From: Exiguobacterium indicum HHS 31
Lineage (GTDB): Bacteria; Bacillota; Bacilli; Exiguobacteriales; Exiguobacteriaceae
DNA length: 64,000 nt
NCBI RefSeq assembly: GCF_001939065.1
Contig: NZ_MPSZ01000001.1
Location: 434,001 to 498,000, forward strand
Reading direction: 5' to 3'
Both the position numbers and the translations under genes were made by a program. Shown here piece after piece: positions 17,925-25,922 of this stretch. How positions within the stretch are numbered: the stretch's first letter is position 1; each line of letters opens with the position of its first letter. Under the pieces are notes generated by a model, which was not told where the DNA came from, did no database searches, and saw only the letters and a program-made list of their open reading frames with translations.

Positions 17925-17964
17925 AAAAAAAGATTCCGAACCCGCTCAATCGCGGTTCGGAATC
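17925..17964 (-). terminator. terminator overlapping the Rrf2 gene end
   Basis: GATTCCGAACC (17932-17942) pairs perfectly with GGTTCGGAATC (17954-17964). Seven T follow on the minus strand. The stop codon of the regulator lies in the loop. Confidence 0.85.
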
Positions 17965-18386
17965 ATTTCAAGTATTTGTGGATGAGTTTCAGCTGTCGGA
18001 TGTAGCAAATCATGTACTGTGTAACCATTGAGTACTTGATGGAACGCCGCAATGGCATCATCGAAAGCATCACGTGCTGGATTGAGCGAAGGAATCTCGT
18101 GAATGCCTTCTTGCGGATCGAGAAAATGAACGGTTGGTTCAAACAGTTGTACGACGTCACCGATATGAATTGCATCCGGAGGGCTCGCTAATCGAAAACC
18201 ACCTCCACGACCACGGACAGATTCAATCAGACCACTCTGTCCTAAACGATAGACTACTTTCATCAAATGATTCTTAGAAATGTCGTAACAATCCGCTACT
18301 TCCTGGATTCGGACTAAACGATCGGGATGAGCTGCTGCGAACAGCAGGGACCGAATCGCGTAATCCGTATAACGTGTCATGCGCAT
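17946..18386 (-). CDS. Rrf2 family regulator, NsrR-like but without cluster cysteines
   Basis: 146-residue winged-helix regulator. MRMTRYTDYAIRSLLFAA and SKNHLMKVVYRLGQSGLIESVRGRGGGF match the NsrR subgroup closely. NsrR senses nitric oxide through an Fe-S cluster held by three Cys in the 90-110 region. Here that region reads FLDPQEGIHEIPSLNPARD and contains no Cys; the only Cys is in DCYDISKN. The protein therefore probably cannot bind the normal cluster. It is divergent from a globin-like gene, as nsrR often is from NO-responsive genes. The start at 18386 is set by AGTAGGTG; 18380 is possible. Confidence 0.8.
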   Translation of the reverse strand: MRMTRYTDYAIRSLLFAAAHPDRLVRIQEVADCYDISKNHLMKVVYRLGQSGLIESVRGRGGGFRLASPPDAIHIGDVVQLFEPTVHFLDPQEGIHEIPSLNPARDAFDDAIAAFHQVLNGYTVHDLLHPTAETHPQILEMIPNRD

Positions 18387-18456
18387 TTTCATCACCTACT
18401 TAACACACATACTAGGGGGGGAGGCAAGCATTTACAACTTTCAATGTGCAAAAAAT

Positions 18457-18467
18457 AAGATGCATTT
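18457..18467. promoter_or_regulatory. NsrR-type half site
   Basis: AAGATGCATTT fits the 11-base NsrR motif AANATGCATTT described for E. coli and lies 7 bp upstream of the -35 of the divergent globin-like gene. Binding by the neighbouring Rrf2 protein is an inference. Confidence 0.5.
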
Positions 18468-18473
18468 TAGAGA

Positions 18474-18502
18474 TTGTTTTTGAGAGTGGATTCACGCATA
18501 AT
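18474..18502 (+). promoter_or_regulatory. promoter of the globin-like gene
   Basis: -35 TTGTTT (18474-18479), 17-bp spacer, -10 CATAAT (18497-18502), 24 nt before the ATG. Confidence 0.55.
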
Positions 18503-18526
18503 GGACGGTGAAAGGTAGGTTAAATT

Positions 18527-19324
18527 ATGCATTTCGATCAGGCATTACACCTTTTGCAACAGCTCGGTCCATCGATGGAGCAAAAGGGATTGCGGATCGC
18601 GACGCGCTTCTATGACTCGCTCGAGGCGACGTACGAAGAAGAATTGCGCGCGCTTCGAGAAGCAGGAGCTCAGGACGGAACTCGCGCATTACGGATTTTA
18701 CGCCTGAGTCAATTACTGAACCAGATTACCAACCAGCACGAATCGAGTGAACTGTTTAAATTGATTTTGCTGAATGAAATCGATCAGACGAAATCGTTTC
18801 TGCTGACGTACCCGGACATCATCAGTCGTGAAATTCTTCAAGCTATTCAAATCGAATATGACCTTAAAGAAGATGCACCTTTACTTCAAGCATGGGCAAT
18901 TGTTCACCATCAACTCGTCGATACGTGCCGCCATTTTTGTAAATACCGTCATGCTGAAAATTGGCGTCAACAAGATATTTTGTTGATCGCAGAAGAACAT
19001 CATCTCGGAGCCGTCATCGATGAAGCCAGGCACGCGCTCTTGAGTGGTCGAAAAACGACATTGTTACATGTCTCAGCTGAGGAACTGGCAGAACGAATGT
19101 TAGCGAATGTCGTATCCTTGACGACGAAAGGGATGGTCGTTCATCACATTCGTCAAGAAGGATGGGAACAACAGATGCACGAATTCTTGACGATGATCAC
19201 GGCGAATGATCCGATTGTCTTCGTCAGTGGATCGACGAATTTCATTGAAGAAATCCAGCAACGACTTGATCCGCTACCGGTCCTGTTCGGTCCGTTCGTA
19301 GCGGCAAATCAATTACCCTCTTAA
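18527..19324 (+). CDS. divergent globin-like protein resembling flavohemoglobin without its FAD domain
   Basis: 265 residues. Residues 1-140 can be aligned by eye with the globin part of flavohemoglobin Hmp: LGPSMEQKGLRIATRFYDSL near the start, TYPDIISREILQAIQIEY, and LLQAWAIVHHQLVDT near 120-135. At the position of the proximal heme His (KHTSF in Hmp) it reads QTKSF, so the ligand seems lost. Residues 150-265 resemble the NAD-binding end of Hmp (ILLIAEEHHLGAV..., IVFVSGSTNFIEE, final LFGPFVA), but the intervening FAD domain is missing. Divergent from the Rrf2 regulator. Similarity is weak and reading it as an Hmp derivative is inference. Confidence 0.55.
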   Translation: MHFDQALHLLQQLGPSMEQKGLRIATRFYDSLEATYEEELRALREAGAQDGTRALRILRLSQLLNQITNQHESSELFKLILLNEIDQTKSFLLTYPDIISREILQAIQIEYDLKEDAPLLQAWAIVHHQLVDTCRHFCKYRHAENWRQQDILLIAEEHHLGAVIDEARHALLSGRKTTLLHVSAEELAERMLANVVSLTTKGMVVHHIRQEGWEQQMHEFLTMITANDPIVFVSGSTNFIEEIQQRLDPLPVLFGPFVAANQLPS

Positions 19325-19328
19325 CGAG

Positions 19329-19380
19329 AAAAGCGATGTGTAACGCTCTGACAAAAGTCGGAGCATGACACATCGCTTTT
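19329..19380. terminator. bidirectional terminator, globin-like / MFS genes
   Basis: AAAGCGATGTGT pairs with ACACATCGCTTT, with an inner GCTCTGAC/GTCGGAGC stem. Flanked by A- and T-runs; serves two convergent genes. Confidence 0.88.
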
Positions 19381-20625
19381 TTAAGCTGATTTCGTTAAGC
19401 GTTTCGCACGTTGAATCGACCGGTCGAGTGCGAGATAGACCCCACCTGAGACACAACATAGCAGTCCGACGAATCCGAGCGCAAAGTCACCTTTTCCGGT
19501 ATCAAGGAATAACGATCCGAGAAGCGGTGCGGTGACGCCGCCAATCAACCACTGGAGACTCGCAGCACCGTTGTACGTTCCGCGGAGATGTTCTGGTGCG
19601 ATCAAAGCGATGAACGTCATCTGCACAGGAGACATGATCATCTCACCGAGCGTATAGAACGCATAAATCGCAAGCAATACCGTCACGAGCACGACATAAC
19701 TCGTTCCGAGTGAGAACAGGTAAGACGGCACGAATGCGAGAAAAATCATGCCGATCCCGAAAATCGAGGCGCCGAGCAACATGACTTTTCCGAATGCCTT
19801 GCCGGACAAGCGAGCAGCGATCGGGAACTGGAACAAGACGACCATGATTCCGTTCAGTGCCATCAAGTAAGGAAACGGATTTTGTTTCGTCGGTAGTCCC
19901 GGCAGTGCTTCCTTCAAGAAGACCGGTAACATACTCTCGACGAGGGCAAATCCCATCGAGATGAAGACACCCGCCCCGATGAAGATTAAAAAGACATGAT
20001 CCTTCCGCAATACAGTGAGCGGTGATACTTTGACTTCGTCCGTCTTTTCGATATACTCCGGTTTCGTTTCTTCGATGAAGAAGTAGAGAACGAGTCCGTA
20101 CAGGAAAAAGACGAAAGCGGCAGAGTAGAAGATGAGTGAACGGTCAACGAACAGGACGGCACTTCCGAGAAGTGGACCGAATGCGGCCCCGACGTTATGC
20201 CCCATCCGGAGCAGACCGAACGATTCGTTCAGGCGTTCTGGTGGTGTGACGTCAGCGACCATCGCGCTTGCTGCTGGATGGAACAGTGAACTCGATAAAC
20301 CGAGCAGCGCGTTCAACGCGAGAAGTGGTCCGAATGAATCAGCGAACGAGAAACCGATTAAAGCAATGACGTCCCCGATGATCGAGAGGACCATCAGTGG
20401 TTTTCGACCGAATTTATCGGCGAAGTGACCACCGAGAACGGCGCCGACGAGCGACATGATCGGTCCGGTCGCCATGATGACACCGACCAAGAAGTAGGAA
20501 TCGAGTCGATCCGCATAATAAAGAACTAAAAATGGTGCAATCATGAACATCATGATCCCCGTGATCGTTTCCCCGACGAACCGGATCCAGATGTTGCGAT
20601 CAAGCTGTTTGAGTGCGTTAAACAT
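19381..20625 (-). CDS. MFS drug-exporter-type transporter
   Basis: Twelve-helix major facilitator protein, 414 residues. The loop-2/3 motif GGHFADKFGRKPLM is near residue 65, and LRMGHNVGAAFGPLLGS near residue 140 resembles the antiporter motif C region of drug exporters. The start ATG at 20625 has AAGGGG eight bases upstream. The 200-nt leader encodes a 25-residue peptide with a perfect Shine-Dalgarno followed by two hairpins, the second a terminator. This is the arrangement of ribosome-dependent attenuators in front of antibiotic resistance genes, which favours export of a translation-targeting compound. The substrate is inferred only. Confidence 0.88.
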   Translation of the reverse strand: MFNALKQLDRNIWIRFVGETITGIMMFMIAPFLVLYYADRLDSYFLVGVIMATGPIMSLVGAVLGGHFADKFGRKPLMVLSIIGDVIALIGFSFADSFGPLLALNALLGLSSSLFHPAASAMVADVTPPERLNESFGLLRMGHNVGAAFGPLLGSAVLFVDRSLIFYSAAFVFFLYGLVLYFFIEETKPEYIEKTDEVKVSPLTVLRKDHVFLIFIGAGVFISMGFALVESMLPVFLKEALPGLPTKQNPFPYLMALNGIMVVLFQFPIAARLSGKAFGKVMLLGASIFGIGMIFLAFVPSYLFSLGTSYVVLVTVLLAIYAFYTLGEMIMSPVQMTFIALIAPEHLRGTYNGAASLQWLIGGVTAPLLGSLFLDTGKGDFALGFVGLLCCVSGGVYLALDRSIQRAKRLTKSA

Positions 20626-20661
20626 AGTGAAAACCCCTTATATTCCGTTTTTAGACAATAG

Positions 20662-20697
20662 AAAAGACGGATACGCACAAATATGGGCATACCCGTC
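20662..20697 (-). terminator. attenuator terminator in the MFS leader
   Basis: GACGGGTATGC pairs with GCGTATCCGTC (11 bp, two G-U pairs; plus-strand 20666-20697), followed on the minus strand by TTTTCTATT. It lies about 40 nt before the MFS start codon. Its 3' arm contains TGTGCGTAT (20671-20679), the same nonamer as the 5' arm of the preceding hairpin. Confidence 0.7.
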
Positions 20698-20712
20698 CTA
20701 ATATAAGAGGGC

Positions 20713-20745
20713 AGCATGTACGTATACGCATACGCACACCCTGCT
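20713..20745 (-). promoter_or_regulatory. first (alternative) hairpin of the MFS leader
   Basis: TGTGCGTAT (20738-20730) pairs with ATACGTACA (20725-20717) around a GCGT loop, extended by AGCA/TGCT after a GGG bulge. Because the terminator's 3' arm repeats TGTGCGTAT exactly, the strand ATACGTACA can pair with either copy, giving mutually exclusive structures. Confidence 0.6.
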
Positions 20746-20755
20746 TAATTAAAAA

Positions 20756-20833
20756 TTAAACGATTGGGTGACGTACAGTTGTAGCCGATACAAAGACAGT
20801 GTGGACAGATGTCCGGGCTTGATGGAATACCAT
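20756..20833 (-). CDS. leader peptide of the MFS exporter attenuator
   Basis: 25-codon open frame beginning MVFHQARTSV and ending TTVRHPIV before TAA. AAGGAGGAG (20849-20841) lies seven bases before the ATG, as strong a ribosome site as any in the window. The -35/-10 pair at 20902-20873 is well placed for it. The peptide is rich in Val and Thr (12 of 25 residues). It ends 11 nt before the first leader hairpin, so a ribosome paused near the stop would reach the hairpin's 5' arm. No known peptide recognised. Stalling by an antibiotic, with relief of termination, is inferred. Confidence 0.7.
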   Translation of the reverse strand: MVFHQARTSVHTVFVSATTVRHPIV

Positions 20834-20872
20834 TGTACGTCTCCTCCTTCTGTAATAGTAAACTTCCTAGTC

Positions 20873-20902
20873 ATCGTAAAGAAGATCGTGATGAATTGTC
20901 AA
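20873..20902 (-). promoter_or_regulatory. promoter of the leader peptide-MFS unit
   Basis: Minus-strand -35 TTGACA (20902-20897), a perfect match, 18-bp spacer, -10 TACGAT (20878-20873). It sits about 40 nt upstream of the leader peptide start. Confidence 0.7.
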
Positions 20903-20936
20903 CTTTAAATCTGAAAATTGAGTCAATTAAGTGAAA

Positions 20937-20965
20937 TGGACGAGACCTTGAAAATTCGGTATGAT
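20937..20965 (+). promoter_or_regulatory. prfC promoter
   Basis: -35 TGGACG (20937-20942, four of six), 17-bp spacer, -10 TATGAT (20960-20965). Confidence 0.45.
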
Positions 20966-21027
20966 AGACTAGTTGCGAAAAAGATTGATCGGACTTTTGA
21001 ATATATCGGTGAAAGGAACTACCATAC

Positions 21028-22608
21028 ATGACAAACATTCTACAAACGGAAGTCGAAAAGCGTCGGATTTTCGGCATCATCTCCCACCCGGATGCGGGTA
21101 AGACGACATTAACTGAAAAATTCCTCCTGCACGGAGGGGCAATCCGTGAGGCAGGTTCTGTCAAGGCACGGAAAAACTCGAAATTTGCGAAATCCGACTG
21201 GATGGAAATCGAAAAACAACGCGGAATCTCTGTTACGTCTTCGGTCATGCAATTCGAATACGATAAAAAGATCGTCTCAATCATGGATACACCAGGTCAC
21301 TCGGACTTCGGTGAAGATACGTACCGGATCCTCACAGCTGTTGACTCAGCAATCATGGTCATCGATGCAGCGAAAGGGATCGAGTCGCAAACGAAGAAAC
21401 TGTTCCAAGTTTGTCGGATGCGCGGTATTCCAATCTTTACGTTCATCAATAAGATGGACCGTCAAGCGCGTGACCCACTCGAATTGATGGAAGAACTCGA
21501 AGAAGTCCTCGGTATTCCGTCTGTTGCTGTGACGTGGCCAGCTGGTTCAGGTCAACAGTTCGAAGGGGTCTATGACCGTGTCAAAGGACAATTCCATTGT
21601 TTCAAGAACGATCGTAAGTCGATCGAACTCGGTGAGGAAGGTCTCGCGAACGAAGAACTCGCGACGACGATCAACTCGGAAATGTATGAGACGTTGATGG
21701 ATGAAGTCGACTTACTCGACGGCGCAGGTAACGAATATGATGAAGAATTGATCGCAAAAGGTGAACTGACTCCAGTCTTCTTCGGATCAGCACTCGTCGA
21801 TTTTGGTGTCACACCACTTCTTGAACATTACTTGAACTTGTCTCCTTCACCGACACCACGCGAGTCGAACAAAGGGAAAGTCGAGCCGGCACAAGACTTC
21901 TTCAGCGGTTTCGTCTTCAAGATTCAAGCGAACATGAACCCGAACCACCGTGACCGGATTGCGTTCGTCCGTATTTGTACGGGTAAATTTGATCGTGGAA
22001 TGGACGTCGTCCTGACACGGACAGGCAAGAAGATGAAGTTATCTCAATCGACACAATTCATGGCGGATGAGCGGGAAACGGTCAATGAAGCGTTCGCAGG
22101 AGACGTCATCGGGTTGTACGATTCAGGCAACTATCAAATCGGTGATACAATCACGAACGGTGATCCATCATTGCAATATGAAGCACTCCCAACGTTCGCA
22201 CCAGAACTCTTCTTGAAGGTCTACACGAAAAACGCCTTGAAGTCGAAACAGTTCCAAAAAGGTGTCGAACAGCTCGCGCAAGAAGGTGCGATCCAGGTCT
22301 ACAAGACGGAATACAACGAAATCATCCTCGGAGCGATCGGACAACTCCAATTCGAAGTCTTCGAGCACCGGCTCAAAGGCGAGTATGGCGTTGACATCTT
22401 GAAGGATGCCGCGAACTTCCAAGTCGCAAAATGGATCAAGCCAGCAGAAGTCGCTGCCGTCAAACAATTGACGGATTCTCGGACGGTTCTCGTCTACGAC
22501 CGTTGGGAGAATGCCGTGTTGTTATTCGCGAATGATTTCGTCTACGAGCGGTTCGTTCAGAAAAACGAAGGAACGATCACATTGGTCGATTCACCGCAAC
22601 AACTCTAA
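21028..22608 (+). CDS. prfC: peptide chain release factor 3
   Basis: Translational GTPase of 526 residues that recycles class I release factors and promotes peptidyl-tRNA drop-off. The G domain has HPDAGKTTLTEK (P-loop), the switch I segment EKQRGISVTSSV, DTPGHSDFGEDT (G3) and NKMDRQ (G4). GSVKARK after the first helix and the full length separate RF3 from EF-G. RF3 is patchily distributed among Firmicutes. It lies back to back with the attenuated MFS exporter and ends in a perfect TTCG-loop terminator. Confidence 0.95.
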   Translation: MTNILQTEVEKRRIFGIISHPDAGKTTLTEKFLLHGGAIREAGSVKARKNSKFAKSDWMEIEKQRGISVTSSVMQFEYDKKIVSIMDTPGHSDFGEDTYRILTAVDSAIMVIDAAKGIESQTKKLFQVCRMRGIPIFTFINKMDRQARDPLELMEELEEVLGIPSVAVTWPAGSGQQFEGVYDRVKGQFHCFKNDRKSIELGEEGLANEELATTINSEMYETLMDEVDLLDGAGNEYDEELIAKGELTPVFFGSALVDFGVTPLLEHYLNLSPSPTPRESNKGKVEPAQDFFSGFVFKIQANMNPNHRDRIAFVRICTGKFDRGMDVVLTRTGKKMKLSQSTQFMADERETVNEAFAGDVIGLYDSGNYQIGDTITNGDPSLQYEALPTFAPELFLKVYTKNALKSKQFQKGVEQLAQEGAIQVYKTEYNEIILGAIGQLQFEVFEHRLKGEYGVDILKDAANFQVAKWIKPAEVAAVKQLTDSRTVLVYDRWENAVLLFANDFVYERFVQKNEGTITLVDSPQQL

Positions 22609-22615
22609 GTTTTTG

Positions 22616-22646
22616 ACGGACTACTTTTCGAAGTAGTCCGTTTTTT
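22616..22646 (+). terminator. terminator after prfC
   Basis: ACGGACTACTT-TTCG-AAGTAGTCCGT, 11 perfect pairs with a TTCG tetraloop, then a T-run. Confidence 0.92.
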
Positions 22647-22661
22647 CGTTCCTGAAATCTC

Positions 22662-22687
22662 GTTTGATGGCAAGCGAACAAGGGTAA
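22662..22687 (+). promoter_or_regulatory. sigma-B promoter of the YflT-domain gene
   Basis: GTTTGA (22662-22667), 14-bp spacer, GGGTAA (22682-22687) fits the sigma-B consensus GTTTAA-N12-14-GGGWAW and lies 47 nt before the start of a general-stress-type protein. Confidence 0.75.
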
Positions 22688-22733
22688 AAACAGAGCGAGT
22701 TTGAATTCATATGAAAAAGGAAGGTGTCATGTG

Positions 22734-23201
22734 ATGGCGAAACGGTTTGTTGGAATCTATCAGGATCAATCGAGTCTGGAACGAAAAATCGAGGAATTGA
22801 AACAACAGGGGCATCATGATTCAGATTTTTCTGTCGTCGGTCGAGATGACGCGGCAGACGAAGCATCGGGTGCAAGTTGGATTGATCAGGTCAAATCAAA
22901 ATTTTCTAAAGAACCACCGCTCCGCGAGACATTAAAACGTGTCGGACATTCGGACGATGAGGCAGAACGGCATTACGCAGAAGTCGAGCGTGGCGGTCTT
23001 GCATTGTTCGTCAAAGATCGAGATCACGATCATGACCACGACCATGAGCACCATCATCACCATGACCACGATCATGATCATGACCATCGGCACGATGATA
23101 ACAAGGTCGAAAATCCAGGGAACAACGCCTATGAATCCAATCACCGCGGGGACGGTGAGAAGAGCGACCGGGCGAAGTGGAAAGCAGACGATCTCGACTA
23201 A
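22734..23201 (+). CDS. YflT-domain general stress protein with His/Asp-rich tail
   Basis: 155 residues. The first 95 form a YflT/GsP17M-like domain (KRFVGIYQDQSSLERKIEELKQQG ... FSVVGRDD). These proteins are sigma-B controlled in B. subtilis, and a sigma-B promoter lies in front here. Residues 97-122 are an almost pure Asp-His repeat with a five-His block, likely to bind divalent metal ions. This is followed by a hydrophilic tail (NNAYESNHRGDGEKSDRAKW). The start ATG at 22734 follows AAGGAAGG. The repeat tract could be unstable in length. Confidence 0.82.
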   Translation: MAKRFVGIYQDQSSLERKIEELKQQGHHDSDFSVVGRDDAADEASGASWIDQVKSKFSKEPPLRETLKRVGHSDDEAERHYAEVERGGLALFVKDRDHDHDHDHEHHHHHDHDHDHDHRHDDNKVENPGNNAYESNHRGDGEKSDRAKWKADDLD

Positions 23202-23209
23202 TACCTAGA

Positions 23210-23247
23210 AGTGAAGGCGCCGATATCGGTGATCTTCACTTTTTTTC
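23210..23247 (+). terminator. terminator after the YflT-domain gene
   Basis: AGTGAAG/CTTCACT outer stem with an inner CCGATATCGG palindrome, followed by seven T. Confidence 0.8.
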
Positions 23248-23323
23248 TCGCGTCCGGAGTCGCAAAGCGAGATGTGAGAGGAATCGAGGTGCTATACTGA
23301 GAGCATCGAAGAGGTGATATGAC

Positions 23324-24412
23324 ATGAAAAAAATAGTGACAGCTTTAGCAGGAATTGGTCTTGCCAGTGCTTGGTTCATTAACCGGTACCCAGTTTTCGG
23401 GAAACGACCAAGCCGTGCAGAGCGGCTGAGTTTCGAACGATCAGATCGTTTTGTCGACGGGAAGTTCAAAAATGAGATGGATTTCCAGTTGAAGATGGAA
23501 TGGGACTCGATGAAAAGTATCTTAAAGGATTACGGAAGAAACATTCCGAATCTGCGTCCTGTCAAAGCGTTACCGACGCTTCCGTATCAGCGACGTCAAG
23601 ACGATAGTGAAACACCACGTGTCACATGGTTCGGACATTCGGCATTTTTACTCGAACTCGATGGGCAAACGATTTTCTTTGACCCGATGCTCGGGCGCGC
23701 ACCATCACCGTTTCCGAAACTGGGCGGAGGACGTTTTCAAACGACGCAGAAGGTTGATCTCGAACGTCTACCGTTGATTGATGTCGTCGTCTATTCGCAT
23801 GATCATTATGATCATCTCGATTATCCATCCGTCCTCGCCTTGAAAAATCGAGTCGGTCGCTTCATCGTGCCGCTCGGTGTCGGAAGTCGTCTCCGTGGAT
23901 GGGGCGTCTCGGCTGAGCGAATCACGGAACTCGACTGGCATGAATCGACACAAGTCGGTGGCATCAAACTGACAGCGGCTCCTTCGCGCCATTATTCAGG
24001 ACGAAATGGTCTTGATCAATTTTCAACGCTATGGGCGTCATGGGTCATCGAAGGCTCGCAAAAGGTCTTCTTTAGTGGCGATAGTGGATATGGTCCACAC
24101 TTCAAAGCAATCGGCGAACAATATGGTCCGTTTGATTTGACGATGATGGAATGTGGACAGTACGATGTCCGGTGGTCCAATTCGCATATGTTACCGGAAC
24201 AAACAGTTCAAGCTCATCGAGATGTCAAAGGTCGCGTCCTGATGCCGATTCACTGGTCTGCTTTCATCCTCGCTTTTCATGCCTGGTTCGAACCGGTCGA
24301 ACGGTTGCTCAAGGAAGCGAAACGCGATGAGATTCCGGTTCTGACACCAATGATCGGGGAAAGTGTGACACCCGATAGCACGACACGGAAATGGTGGCGG
24401 GAAGTGCGTTGA
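23324..24412 (+). CDS. membrane-anchored metallo-beta-lactamase-fold hydrolase (NAPE-PLD/RomA type)
   Basis: 362 residues with one N-terminal hydrophobic segment (about 5-20) that may anchor or export it. The MBL core has VTWFGHSAFLLELDG, the metal motif HDHYDH at residues 159-164, the Asp in FSGDSGYG and the His in MPIHWSAF. GGGRFQTT and SRHYSGRN fit the NAPE-phospholipase D-like subgroup rather than beta-lactamases. Substrate unknown; phospholipid or phosphodiester hydrolysis is possible. Single-gene unit ending at a very strong terminator. Confidence 0.85.
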   Translation: MKKIVTALAGIGLASAWFINRYPVFGKRPSRAERLSFERSDRFVDGKFKNEMDFQLKMEWDSMKSILKDYGRNIPNLRPVKALPTLPYQRRQDDSETPRVTWFGHSAFLLELDGQTIFFDPMLGRAPSPFPKLGGGRFQTTQKVDLERLPLIDVVVYSHDHYDHLDYPSVLALKNRVGRFIVPLGVGSRLRGWGVSAERITELDWHESTQVGGIKLTAAPSRHYSGRNGLDQFSTLWASWVIEGSQKVFFSGDSGYGPHFKAIGEQYGPFDLTMMECGQYDVRWSNSHMLPEQTVQAHRDVKGRVLMPIHWSAFILAFHAWFEPVERLLKEAKRDEIPVLTPMIGESVTPDSTTRKWWREVR

Positions 24413-24449
24413 GTAAGATCGCTTTTTGATTTTAATTGAATGAAATGAG

Positions 24450-24493
24450 AAAAAAGTAGCCTTTTCGAATCAAATCGAAAAGGCTACTTTTTT
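24450..24493. terminator. bidirectional terminator
   Basis: 19 perfect pairs: A-run plus GTAGCCTTTTCGA, loop ATCAAA, then the complement ending in a T-run. One of the strongest in the window. Confidence 0.92.
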
Positions 24494-24576
24494 AGGTGAA
24501 TAAACAGACGAGATGTTCATCCTTGACCCTTACAGGAAAGCGAGGATGATGACATCGTTCGGTCGTACAATACCAT

Positions 24577-25815
24577 TTAGCTCGCCAATCGATCCGCTTG
24601 TTTCGCGCGACGTGAGCGAACTTTTTCGATGATTTCGAAACCGAGCACAAGCATCGTTCCGACGAGTAATCCGTTACTGAGGAACGGACGAAGCGTCAAA
24701 GGCAGGACTTCCGCGATGACGGTCGATTGCAACAAGATACTGATGCCGATGACGGCACTGATCGCAAACGCATGGCGGCGGCGACTGTTCTCCATGTTAC
24801 TTTCCGCAGACTGCCAGGCAATCAGGAACATGTGCGGCAATGTCGCAAGCAACGCGGCACTCGCAACGCTACGCGGTAATGTCGCGATGATCCCGATCAA
24901 GCTTGGGAAGAAACCGATCAGTGCGATGACGAGCGAGGCAATCAAGAACGGGCGACGTTTCCGGCTTCCCGTTTGCGCGATGAATCCGCTCGTGATGGGT
25001 AATGGCACCGGGACAAGCGTCGAGAATGTAGCAGCGAGTAAATGAATGACACCTTCGATGGATAATCCTTGGTGCAGACGTCCTTGTTTTTGAAGCGTCG
25101 CTTCGACGGCGCTTAAAGCGGCAATTAAATTGACGACGAGCAAGATCGCGAACGGAATCGCGACAAGGAATGCACTGCCGTCAAACTGTGGCCATCCGAA
25201 CGGTAGCGCTTGCGGTGGTGCGAACAAACTAGATGATGCAGGAAGCGACGGACGGCTGACGAGCCAACCGACGATGATTCCGATCATCAAGGCAAACGGA
25301 CGTAAGCGACTCGGGCCAAATTGGCTGAGTCCGAGCACGAGCAAGAACGTGACGATTCCGGCGAGGCGTGTTGCCTCGACGGCGAGAACGGCACCGAGCA
25401 TAACACCTGTCAATTGAATACATAATAAGAGCAAAAACGTTCCGCTGACGAGCGGTGTAAAGACGGGTAATAAGTATTTCGTCCATCCTGTCAAACCGAG
25501 AATGATGAGGACGACGCCGGCAATGACGACGGCTGCCATCGCGATTGTAAAGGCCGTTTTTGAATCGACCGGTAGTGCGGCGATGACGACGAAGATGCTG
25601 ACCCATGATCCGGCAGGTCCCGATACGATCGGAAGCCGGTGGCCGAAGGCTCCGTGTAGGAAACAGGCAATCCCGCCTACAAAGAACGACCGTTGGACAA
25701 GGGCAGCAGTCTCAACTGATGAGAGGTCGAACAGACTGGCGACGACGATTGGTAAAGCAATCGTGTTCGCGAGTAAAAAGACGATCCACTGGAAGGTAGA
25801 AGTCGTTTGTTTCAT
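24577..25815 (-). CDS. NCS2-family nucleobase permease
   Basis: Membrane transporter of 412 residues with about 12-14 hydrophobic segments. The motif GPAGSWVSIF near residue 65 and the later NLIAALSAVEATLQ segment (the conserved NxGxxxxT-like region) point to the xanthine/uracil permease (NCS2) family. The particular base cannot be told from sequence alone. AAAGGAG precedes the ATG at 25815. It is divergent from a LysR-type regulator with a shared 106-bp control region, so that regulator probably controls it. Confidence 0.78.
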   Translation of the reverse strand: MKQTTSTFQWIVFLLANTIALPIVVASLFDLSSVETAALVQRSFFVGGIACFLHGAFGHRLPIVSGPAGSWVSIFVVIAALPVDSKTAFTIAMAAVVIAGVVLIILGLTGWTKYLLPVFTPLVSGTFLLLLCIQLTGVMLGAVLAVEATRLAGIVTFLLVLGLSQFGPSRLRPFALMIGIIVGWLVSRPSLPASSSLFAPPQALPFGWPQFDGSAFLVAIPFAILLVVNLIAALSAVEATLQKQGRLHQGLSIEGVIHLLAATFSTLVPVPLPITSGFIAQTGSRKRRPFLIASLVIALIGFFPSLIGIIATLPRSVASAALLATLPHMFLIAWQSAESNMENSRRRHAFAISAVIGISILLQSTVIAEVLPLTLRPFLSNGLLVGTMLVLGFEIIEKVRSRRAKQADRLAS

Positions 25816-25859
25816 GAAAAAGCTCCTTTCTTAAACTTCAGATATTCCTGCATCATAGC

Positions 25860-25884
25860 ATATGATTGATGTTATGATTCATAT
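25860..25884. promoter_or_regulatory. imperfect dyad in the permease/LysR intergenic region
   Basis: ATATGA-N13-TCATAT, extended with partial symmetry (ATATGATTGAT against ATATGAATCAT). LysR regulators usually bind T-N11-A dyads in such divergent regions; binding here is inferred. Confidence 0.4.
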
Positions 25885-25922
25885 ATCTTTATACATGAAA
25901 ACATATGAAAGAGATGATGAAT

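Noticed and set aside
22932..23208. Met/Ile/Val-rich frames over the Asp-His repeat
   Set aside because: Simple consequences of the repeated GAC/CAC codons read in other frames or on the other strand.
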